A stretch of 54,524 bases of DNA from CAKSFT01 sp045544615 (lineage in GTDB: Bacteria; Bacillota; Clostridia; UBA1381). Shown here in pieces: positions 9,591 through 14,669 of this stretch; within the stretch, counting starts at the first letter, position 1; each line of letters starts with the position of its first letter. Under the pieces are notes generated by a model, which was not told where the DNA came from, searched no databases, and was given only the letters and a program-made list of their open reading frames with translations. The stretch covers positions 1 through 54,524 of the forward strand of contig JAZPZI010000029.1 of NCBI GenBank assembly GCA_045544615.1. Direction: 5' to 3'. The position numbers were made by a program, and so were the translations under genes.

Positions 9591-10085
9591 TTATTTTTTA
9601 AAGCTTTCGCAAATAGCCGCATCTTTCTCAAGAACCACCTTTGCATCATTTGCTCTTTTTTCATCGAGCTTCTTTGCAAGAGCCTTGTCCTCAACTGCAA
9701 GAATCTGTGCAGACAACAAGGCGGCATTAGCTCCTCCGTTTATTGCAACCGTTGCTACAGGTATGCCTGTTGGCATCTGTACGGTAGACAGAAGTGCATC
9801 CATGCCGTCTAAATTTGATGATTTACATGGTATTCCTATTACAGGAAGTGTTGTGTTGGCTGCAATTGCGCCCGCCAAATGAGCCGCCATCCCGGCAGCT
9901 GCAATAATCACACCGAATCCGTTGTCTCTTGCAGACTGAGAAAACGACTTTGCCTCCTCAGGTGTTCTGTGTGCAGAATATACGTGTACCTCAAACGGTA
10001 TCTCCAAAGCTTCCAGCATATCGGTCGCTTTCTTGATGATTGGGAGGTCTGAATCGCTACCCATTATAATCGCTACTTTTTTCAT
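9591..10085 (-). CDS. purE: N5-carboxyaminoimidazole ribonucleotide mutase
   Basis: Converts N5-CAIR to CAIR in step 6. The 164-residue protein has the class I PurE signature: MGSDSDLPIIKKATDML at residues 8-24, the catalytic YSAHRTPEEA, and IIAAAGMAAHLAGAIAA. No purK was seen in the window, so either purK lies elsewhere or N5-CAIR is bypassed. It is the first gene of the operon, directly behind the ZTP riboswitch, with SD AAAGGATGG. A 55-base gap separates it from purF. Confidence 0.95.
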   Translation of the reverse strand: MKKVAIIMGSDSDLPIIKKATDMLEALEIPFEVHVYSAHRTPEEAKSFSQSARDNGFGVIIAAAGMAAHLAGAIAANTTLPVIGIPCKSSNLDGMDALLSTVQMPTGIPVATVAINGGANAALLSAQILAVEDKALAKKLDEKRANDAKVVLEKDAAICESFKK

Positions 10086-10107
10086 GATTTTGCCATCCTT
10101 TCTGCCG

Positions 10108-10153
10108 AAAAAAACATAAGGGCAGACCTACCCCTAAACAGGTAAGTCTGCCC
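10108..10153 (-). terminator. Riboswitch-controlled intrinsic terminator of the pur operon
   Basis: On the minus strand GGGCAGACTTACC pairs with GGTAGGTCTGCCC, and a run of eight T follows after TTATG. The 5' arm begins inside the conserved 3' segment of the ZTP aptamer (CCGTCTGGGCAG), so ligand binding and terminator folding compete. This is the standard arrangement of an ON-type transcriptional riboswitch: ZTP present, terminator disrupted, pur genes expressed. Confidence 0.88.
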
Positions 10154-10220
10154 AGACGGTCGGCATAAATACATACGGTTGCTCCTTTGCGGTTATCCGC
10201 TTATCCGTCAGTCACAACAC
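10149..10220 (-). promoter_or_regulatory. ZTP (pfl) riboswitch
   Basis: The purE leader carries the pfl-motif landmarks in order on the minus strand: GTGTTGTGACTGACGG, a small GCGGATAACCGC stem-loop, AAGGAGCAAC, and 3' GCCGACCGTCTGGGCA. GACGG can pair with CCGTC, and the 3' CCGTCTGGG block corresponds to the family's conserved CCGCCTGGG. ZTP/pfl RNAs sense ZMP/ZTP, which accumulate when 10-formyl-THF limits AICAR transformylation. This suits an operon with folate-dependent purN and purH. The aptamer starts about 10 bases after the predicted transcription start. The family call is by eye; an Rfam pfl covariance search would confirm it. Confidence 0.85.
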
Positions 10221-10238
10221 GTATTTTTCAATATAAAA

Positions 10239-10268
10239 ATTATACCATACCGATGCCCTTACTGTCAA
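10239..10268 (-). promoter_or_regulatory. Sigma-A promoter of the purine operon
   Basis: On the minus strand TTGACA (10263-10268) and TATAAT (10239-10244) are both perfect consensus, 18 bases apart, about 10-20 bases before the ZTP aptamer. No PurR-like operator was recognised around it. Confidence 0.85.
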
Positions 10269-10354
10269 TAACGAAAGAGTATTTTTGTATAACCTTTATA
10301 AAAAATTTCAGCTTTATCCGACATTTAATATTATTATTTTTTTATACCTCAAAA

Positions 10355-11059
10355 TCAGTCGATTTTTATCTTCGAAAATGGGTCGATTGCCTTGCCCTCA
10401 TAATAGAGCTCAAAATGCAGATGCGGCACATTCGAAAGGTCTCCCAAAGACGGTTCTCCAACCCTTCCGATAGTCTCTCCGGTAAATAGCTCATCACCCT
10501 CTGCGACAAGGTTTACCTCGCCAAGATTTGCATAGAGTGACTTGTAGCCGTTTCTGTGGTCAACAAGGATACACCCACCAAGACTGTTTTTGTAGATTTT
10601 CTCTACAACCCCGTCCTCGCAGATGTAAACATCGTCTCCTACCTCTGCTTCAATGTCTATGCCGTTATGGTTTCTCCAGTCACCTAATTTTTCGTAATAT
10701 ACAGGTGTTTTTTTCGAAAACTCTGCAATTACCTTGCCCGGTGCCGGAATAGCCGGTAAAAACTCCGATACCGTCAGCTTTTTCGCTGTTTCCTGTACCT
10801 CCGGCTCGGGTGTTGGCTCGGGCTCGGGCTCAACTATGACAAAGTCATATTCCGCATCCTCTTCAACACCTACAACAGGCAATTCTTCACTCTCATCAGT
10901 CTCCGGGATTTCAAACACAATCTCCTCGTTATCGTCGGGAACTTTCCGGTTGTTACCGATGATATTTCCCACATAGCTCATAAGCGCCACCAAAACGGCA
11001 CATCCGCAAAGAGCTATGTAGAAGCCCCCTTTGTTGTTTGTCTTCTTTTTATCCTTCAC
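10355..11059 (-). CDS. Membrane-anchored M23 (LytM) peptidase, SpoIIQ-like
   Basis: A 234-residue protein with one N-terminal membrane segment (about 12-34), an acidic Glu/Pro-rich stalk (45-92) and a C-terminal LytM/M23 endopeptidase domain. The zinc ligands are visible: HNGID (His131, Asp135) and HLHFE (His213, His215), so it may be catalytically active. Size and layout fit SpoIIQ, which spans the inter-membrane space with SpoIIIAH during engulfment. The SASP gene elsewhere supports sporulation, but no other spo gene is adjacent, so the SpoIIQ assignment is an inference. The start is GTG at 11059, with AGGAGG 8 bases away. A six-codon out-of-frame ATG mini-ORF overlaps this start. A possible promoter (TTGAAT-18-TATAAT) lies upstream. 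Confidence 0.8.
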   Translation of the reverse strand: MKDKKKTNNKGGFYIALCGCAVLVALMSYVGNIIGNNRKVPDDNEEIVFEIPETDESEELPVVGVEEDAEYDFVIVEPEPEPTPEPEVQETAKKLTVSEFLPAIPAPGKVIAEFSKKTPVYYEKLGDWRNHNGIDIEAEVGDDVYICEDGVVEKIYKNSLGGCILVDHRNGYKSLYANLGEVNLVAEGDELFTGETIGRVGEPSLGDLSNVPHLHFELYYEGKAIDPFSKIKID

Positions 11060-11180
11060 TTTTCATGCCTCCTAAAATCATTGTTGATTTTATTCTAACC
11101 GAAAAGACGAGTATTATACTCGAAAATTGTAAAGGCATTCAAAAAAACAGCTTGGTAAAAAGCCTTTTAGCAAATAAAAT

Positions 11181-11208
11181 AATACGCTAACGAGTGTGAT
11201 AGCGTATT
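11181..11208. repeat. 9-bp inverted repeat just before the toxin promoter
   Basis: AATACGCTA and TAGCGTATT form a perfect 9-bp stem with a 10-base loop, ending five bases before the -35 box of the toxin promoter. No T-run follows on either strand, so a terminator is unlikely. It could be an operator or cruciform; its role is unknown. Confidence 0.6.
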
Positions 11209-11213
11209 CTACA

Positions 11214-11242
11214 TTGACAACATTCGACAAGTGTGGTATACT
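11214..11242 (+). promoter_or_regulatory. Promoter of the toxin mRNA
   Basis: TTGACA (11214-11219), a 17-base spacer and TATACT (11237-11242). Transcription should begin near 11249-11251, giving an mRNA opening with GATAGGAAGT and a leader of about 107 bases before the toxin ATG. Confidence 0.85.
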
Positions 11243-11357
11243 GTTCTTTGGATAGGAAGTTACGTTGAGTTTTATCCAATTTGTAGACGTTAGGCGGTTG
11301 ACCCTTTATCATCATAGAGGGTTTTTGCTTCTTTTTCCCTCGGAAAGGGGGAATGCC

Positions 11358-11447
11358 ATGGTTACATATGAAGGTTTGTTTGTATTTACGACCCTGATTG
11401 TTGGAATCGTTGGTCTTTGCTATACAATTTTTGGCAAAAAGAAATAA
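11358..11447 (+). CDS. Holin-like type I toxin peptide (29 aa)
   Basis: The 29-residue peptide begins MVTYEGLFVF, continues as one hydrophobic membrane span and ends in FGKKK, the layout of the small putative holin-like / Fst-type toxins of Firmicutes type I toxin-antitoxin systems. The start at 11358 is set by AAAGGGGGAA five to nine bases upstream; an ATG-less extension to 11265 would place coding sequence over the leader hairpin and is unlikely. It has its own consensus promoter, a structured leader, and a bidirectional terminator immediately after the stop. A convergent antisense RNA with leader complementarity (see 11433-11531) makes this a par-like module. Membrane insertion and depolarisation as its action is inferred from related toxins. 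Confidence 0.8.
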   Translation: MVTYEGLFVFTTLIVGIVGLCYTIFGKKK

Positions 11448-11531
11448 CCGCCCACACGACCAAATGTAGCGGTTAAATTCTTTTTAATCATCATTTAGGG
11501 TCAATCGTCTGTTGACTTCCTATCTTTTTCT
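11433..11531 (-). ncRNA. Predicted antisense antitoxin RNA
   Basis: A consensus promoter at 11538-11566 should start an RNA near 11531 that runs against the toxin mRNA and stops after the shared hairpin, giving about 95-100 nt. It contains no SD or ORF. Its 5' half carries the sequences complementary to the toxin leader (GAAAAAGA, ACCCTAAATGATGAT, and GGCAT facing the start codon). Its 3' end is complementary to the toxin stop-codon and terminator region. This organisation matches RNA II of the enterococcal par locus in principle; the sequence itself is not one I recognise. Confidence 0.72.
11446..11474. terminator. Bidirectional terminator shared by toxin and antitoxin RNAs
   Basis: AACCGC (11446-11451) pairs with GCGGTT (11469-11474). 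On the plus strand AAATTCTTTTT follows; on the minus strand ATTTCTTTTT follows. It starts at the last base of the toxin stop codon, so both RNAs overlap across the hairpin. Confidence 0.8.
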
Positions 11532-11537
11532 ATGCCT

Positions 11538-11566
11538 ATTATACCAAATTATTTTACATTTGTCAA
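11538..11566 (-). promoter_or_regulatory. Promoter of the antisense RNA
   Basis: On the minus strand TTGACA (11561-11566), a 17-base spacer and TATAAT (11538-11543): a perfect consensus, slightly better than the toxin promoter, as expected for an antitoxin made in excess. Confidence 0.85.
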
Positions 11567-11578
11567 TACCAATTTGTT

Positions 11579-11606
11579 AAAACACTCTTTTGAGTGTTTT
11601 TTTATT
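11579..11606 (+). terminator. Plus-strand intrinsic terminator
   Basis: AAAACACTC / GAGTGTTTT with a TTTT loop, followed by TTTATT. It lies behind the toxin locus on the plus strand and would catch readthrough before the convergent rex operon. Confidence 0.65.
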
Positions 11607-11716
11607 ATAAATATACATTGTAATACTTCACAAACTGTGATATGGTTCCAATTACAATTTAATAAATAAAATTCGGCCCGCCGGGCGTATGCTGATACTC
11701 CAAGGGCTGATTTGAC

Positions 11717-11742
11717 AAAAGCGAGTGCTAACAAGCACTCGC
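11717..11742 (-). terminator. Terminator of the ispD-ispF-rex operon
   Basis: On the minus strand GCGAGTGC, loop TTGTTA, GCACTCGC, then TTTTGTC. It lies 15 bases after the rex stop codon. Confidence 0.8.
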
Positions 11743-11756
11743 GCAAGAACGACTTT

Positions 11757-12410
11757 TTAGCCGTCAACACCCTCAGAGTTTTGACGGATCTTATATGCCA
11801 ATGTCATCAGACTGTCTGTAAAATGAACATTTTCAACGGCGACCTTTTTGCTCTTTAACTCCACATACGAGAAGTTACAGAGACCCTCTATGCCACAATC
11901 TATAAGCTTGTCGGCAACCTCTGCGGTTGCTGCTTTCGGAACGGCAAGAATTGCAATTTTTACATCATTATCCTTGATGTAGCTTTCGAGAAAATCGGTG
12001 TGAAGGATCGGCATTCCGTTGATGATACCGCCTGTTTTTTCACGGTCACTGTCAAAGAGGGCAAGGATTCTGAAACCTCTTTTTGCAAATGTGTTGTGAT
12101 TTGCAAGTGCGTGGCCGAGGTGACCTGCACCGACTATGATTGCGTTGTAGCCATCATTCAGGCCAAGAATGTTCCCGATTTCCTTGTGGAGAAACTCCAC
12201 ATTGTAACCGTATCCCTGTTGACCAAAGCCTCCGAAGTAATTAAAATCCTGACGGATTTGCGAGGCTGTTACATTCATTTTTTCACTCAGGAGTCCTGAG
12301 GATATTCTCTTTTCACCCTGCTTCAAAAGCTCACCAAGATAGCGATAGTATCTGGGTAATCTTCTGATAACCACATCGGGCACCTTTTTACCGTTATAAT
12401 TCAAATTCAA
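11757..12410 (-). CDS. rex: Redox-sensing transcriptional repressor Rex
   Basis: Rex senses the NADH/NAD+ ratio and represses fermentation and respiration genes when NADH is low. The 217-residue protein has the family N-terminal winged helix (VVIRRLPRYYRYL, residues 10-22, then SASQIRQDFNYFGG-like MNVTASQIRQDFNYFGGFG) and a Rossmann NADH-binding fold with AIIVGAGHLGHALANH. GQQGYGYNVEFL between the domains is also diagnostic. The start ATG overlaps the ispF stop region by 4 bases, so it is translated with the isoprenoid genes. No Rex operator (TTGTGAA-N4-TTCACAA type) was found nearby, so autoregulation is not evident. Confidence 0.95.
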   Translation of the reverse strand: MNLNYNGKKVPDVVIRRLPRYYRYLGELLKQGEKRISSGLLSEKMNVTASQIRQDFNYFGGFGQQGYGYNVEFLHKEIGNILGLNDGYNAIIVGAGHLGHALANHNTFAKRGFRILALFDSDREKTGGIINGMPILHTDFLESYIKDNDVKIAILAVPKAATAEVADKLIDCGIEGLCNFSYVELKSKKVAVENVHFTDSLMTLAYKIRQNSEGVDG

Positions 12411-12886
12411 TCTACCCTTTCATTCAGTAATACAACCGCCATAGCGGAAATTCCCTCTTGTCTTCCCTCAAAGCCGAGCTTTTCGGTGGTTGTCGCTTTG
12501 ACATTTACCGCATCAGCCGGGATTTTCAAAACCTTTGCAAGGTTTGAAACCATCTCGGGGATATAGTTCATAAGCTTCGGTCTCTGACAGATTATTGTAA
12601 CGTCAACATTTGCAACCGAAAAGCCTTTTTCTTCAATCTTCTCTACCACCTTTTCGGTGATCAGCATACTCGAAATTCCCTTTATGCTCATATCGGTATC
12701 GGGGAAATGTCTGCCGATATCTCCAAGTGCCGCCGCACCCAGGAGTGCATCGCAAAGCGCATGGAGTGCCACGTCAGCATCGGAATGACCCAGAAGCCCC
12801 GTGTCGTGCGGCACCTTTACTCCGCAGAGTATCAGGTCCCTCTCGGGTACTAATTTATGCACATCATAGCCTTGACCTATTCGCAT
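12407..12886 (-). CDS. ispF: 2-C-methyl-D-erythritol 2,4-cyclodiphosphate synthase
   Basis: MEP-pathway enzyme that cyclises CDP-ME-2-phosphate to MEcPP, releasing CMP. 159 residues, the normal size. It begins MRIGQGYDVHKL with the conserved zinc-binding DVH, then GHSDADVALHALCDALLGAAALGDIGRHFPD and the C-terminal KATTTEKLGFEGRQEGI. It is separated from ispD by three bases and overlaps rex by four, a tight operon in which consecutive MEP steps are adjacent. Confidence 0.97.
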   Translation of the reverse strand: MRIGQGYDVHKLVPERDLILCGVKVPHDTGLLGHSDADVALHALCDALLGAAALGDIGRHFPDTDMSIKGISSMLITEKVVEKIEEKGFSVANVDVTIICQRPKLMNYIPEMVSNLAKVLKIPADAVNVKATTTEKLGFEGRQEGISAMAVVLLNERVD

Positions 12887-12889
12887 GGA

Positions 12890-13558
12890 TTATTCTCCTT
12901 TTGTTTTTAGTATCGCCTCGGCAAATGCGAGGTCTTCGGGGTAGGTTATCTTGATATTGTTTGCACTGCCCTCGCATATCTTTACCCTACCGATATATTT
13001 TTCGTAAAGTGCACAGTCGTCTGTCGCATCGAACTTATCGTTCACCGCATCCCTGTGCGCCCTTTTGATTTCCTCTTTATAAAACACCTGCGGTGTCTGT
13101 ATGCGGTAGATATCGGTGCGGTCTACCGTCTCGGCAATGAAGCCGTCTTTATCTTTTCTTTTCAGGGTATCAACGCAAGGTACACCAACTGTCGCTGCAC
13201 CAAATTCTTTGCAATCTGCGATGGTTTTTTCAATCGTATCTTTATCAATCAAAGCCCTTGCTGCATCGTGGATTGCAACAATCTCACCCGTTGCCACGCC
13301 AAGCCCGTTTGATACCGACTCCTGCCTTGTTTTACCGCCTACAGTAAATGTTATTCTGTCATCAGAAAAGAGCTTTTTACACTCTTCTATATCCTGTTCT
13401 CTTGTTACAATCACGATATTTTCAATCTGTCCGACCGAAAGAAAAGTCGCCACCGTATGTTCTATTACTGTTTTCCCCGAAAGCGGCAAAAAAACTTTAT
13501 TCTTGTCGCTTCCCATACGGCTGCCGCTTCCGCCGGCAACTATTACAGCTGTAACCAT
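12890..13558 (-). CDS. ispD: 2-C-methyl-D-erythritol 4-phosphate cytidylyltransferase
   Basis: MEP-pathway enzyme making CDP-ME from MEP and CTP. I start it at MVTAVIVAGGSGSRMG (13558) because GGGGAG stands seven bases before it; a GTG at 13573 would consume that SD. The resulting 222 residues fit the family. The nucleotide-binding AGGSGSRMGSDKNKVFLPL, the HDAARALID loop and the C-terminal ITYPEDLAFAE are typical. A strong hairpin with T-run sits between carD and this gene, so it may be expressed by terminator readthrough. Confidence 0.96.
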   Translation of the reverse strand: MVTAVIVAGGSGSRMGSDKNKVFLPLSGKTVIEHTVATFLSVGQIENIVIVTREQDIEECKKLFSDDRITFTVGGKTRQESVSNGLGVATGEIVAIHDAARALIDKDTIEKTIADCKEFGAATVGVPCVDTLKRKDKDGFIAETVDRTDIYRIQTPQVFYKEEIKRAHRDAVNDKFDATDDCALYEKYIGRVKICEGSANNIKITYPEDLAFAEAILKTKGE

Positions 13559-13574
13559 AGATTTTCTCCCCACG

Positions 13575-13605
13575 AAAAATGGGGCGAATGAATATAATCC
13601 GCCCC
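13575..13605 (-). terminator. Terminator/attenuator between carD and ispD
   Basis: On the minus strand GGGGCG (just after the carD stop) pairs with CGCCCC across a 13-base loop and is followed by ATTTTT. The ispD SD begins only a few bases later. No separate ispD promoter was seen, so this may act as a partial terminator that lowers ispD-ispF-rex relative to carD. Confidence 0.6.
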
Positions 13606-14100
13606 TTATTTTACAAGCATTCCTTCTACTGTGTCAGTTATTATGCTTTCAATGTCTTCCTTATCAGCTACGGCAGAAAGTACAAGCTCGCTTACTACTA
13701 TCTGCTTTGCGTTATTAAGCATTTTTCTTTCGCTTGTTGAAAGGCCCTTTATCATATCCCGATACATAAGCTCTTTAACAACTCCGAGCACCTGGTATAT
13801 GTCTCCCGACTTTATTTTACCCATGTTTTCTCTGTGACGTTTGTTCCAGTTCGAGTCACTCTCGACACCGACCGTTTTAAACGCCTCCAAAACCTTAGCT
13901 GCCTCATCCTTGGATATTACACCTCGTACCCCGATTTCATCACATCTGTCAAGCGGAATCATCAAGGTCATCTCACCTGCAACCGGCATACGCACAATAT
14001 AATATTTATGAATTTCTCCCAGGATTTCCCTTTCCTCTATCGCTTCAATAACTCCGGCTCCATGCATTGGATAGACAATCTTATCTCCAATGTTATACAT
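13606..14100 (-). CDS. CarD-family transcription regulator
   Basis: The 164-residue protein begins MYNIGDKIVYPMHGAGVIEAIEE, the N-terminal CarD_CdnL/TRCF RNA-polymerase-interaction Tudor-like domain (about 1-65), followed by an all-helical DNA-binding domain (about 70-160) containing the family motif WNKRHRENMGKIKSGD. CarD/CdnL proteins bind the beta subunit and stabilise the open promoter complex, often for rRNA promoters. In Clostridia carD next to ispD is common, so context agrees. A well-placed SD (AAAGGGAGG) precedes the ATG. Confidence 0.92.
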   Translation of the reverse strand: MYNIGDKIVYPMHGAGVIEAIEEREILGEIHKYYIVRMPVAGEMTLMIPLDRCDEIGVRGVISKDEAAKVLEAFKTVGVESDSNWNKRHRENMGKIKSGDIYQVLGVVKELMYRDMIKGLSTSERKMLNNAKQIVVSELVLSAVADKEDIESIITDTVEGMLVK

Positions 14101-14238
14101 TTAAAGATGCCTCCCTTTCCTCGGGTTACGTTTACTCTTCCGTCAAATATTTTCGACGGATTTCTGTGGTTTTTCACTCAAAACCTCTACAAACCAATTT
14201 TGAAATCAGCGTATAAATCAAATACCAATCATTTTTTA

Positions 14239-14420
14239 ATGAATTGACAATTTCATTGTCATGAATTGGCTTCGCCATGATTTCTCGCATTTTCTCCATG
14301 AATTGAATTGCCTTTTAAAATGCACGAAGTGCAATTCATGAGCCATAGTGCTCAATTCACGAAATCTATGATTTCAATTCATGCCGCCAGGCAATTCATT
14401 GAATTTGCTCTGCAAATTTA
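14239..14420. repeat. Array of conserved octamers alternating with variable small hairpins (family A)
   Basis: This fills most of the 570-base gap between carD and leuS. ATGAATTG occurs at 14239, 14261 and 14298; its inverse CAATTCAT (or CAATTCAC) occurs at 14332, 14353, 14375 and 14392. Between them stand short, mutually unrelated palindromes: GACAATTTCATTGTC, GGCTTCGCC, GCACGAAGTGC, GAGCCATAGTGCTC, GAAATCTATGATTTC, GCCGCCAGGC, and AAATTTGC-type at the right end. Three direct then four inverted octamers let the block also fold back on itself. No ORF is present. The rest of the gap (14101-14238 and 14421-14535) holds only a small TCCGTCGAAAATATTTGACGGA hairpin. Function unknown. Confidence 0.8.
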
Positions 14421-14535
14421 TTCTACCACATCTTACCTTTAAAGTCAATTTTTATTTAGAAAAAAAGTTAATTTACAGTAATTTTTCATAAAATGCGCCC
14501 TCTTTTTTTCAAGCAGGTTTTGCAATAATTTAAGA

Positions 14536-14579
14536 AACAAAAAAGGAGTCTGAAAGTCGGTTGACTTTTTAGACTCCTT
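14536..14579 (-). terminator. Terminator of the yhbY-nadD-rsfS-leuS operon
   Basis: On the minus strand AAGGAGTCT pairs with AGACTCCTT, with an inner AAGTC/GACTT stem, followed by TTTTGTTTC. It lies about 90 bases after the leuS stop. Confidence 0.85.
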
Positions 14580-14669
14580 CTGCTTTTTCAATATTCTTTT
14601 TAAGGAAATCGAAAAATCTTTAGATGGCAAGTTTACTTGCATTCCAGAGCTTTTTTACATTCCCTCTGA

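Larger units (their letters stand above)
11301..11501. repeat. Co-linear direct repeats linking the toxin leader and the antitoxin RNA
   Basis: Three blocks recur in the same order and orientation before and after the toxin ORF: ATCATCATAGAGGGT at 11308-11322 versus ATCATCATTTAGGGT at 11487-11501 (13 of 15 equal); TCTTTTTC at 11330-11337 versus 11523-11530; ATGCC at 11353-11357 versus 11532-11536. Because the two RNAs are transcribed towards each other, direct repeats in DNA become complementary sequences in RNA. The first block forms the loop and 3' arm of a leader hairpin (ACCCT 11301-11305 with AGGGT 11318-11322); the last abuts the start codon. In addition GATAGGAAGT, AGACG and TTGACCCT occur as inverted copies near both 5' ends. 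Confidence 0.8.

Noticed and set aside
11549..11770. 73-residue minus-strand ORF between rex and the toxin locus
   Set aside because: It covers the rex terminator, another hairpin and the antisense promoter, has no SD and matches nothing; chance frame.
14239..14420. CRISPR array
   Set aside because: Repeat units are only 8 bases, occur in both orientations, and the spacers are short palindromes of unequal length; no cas genes.
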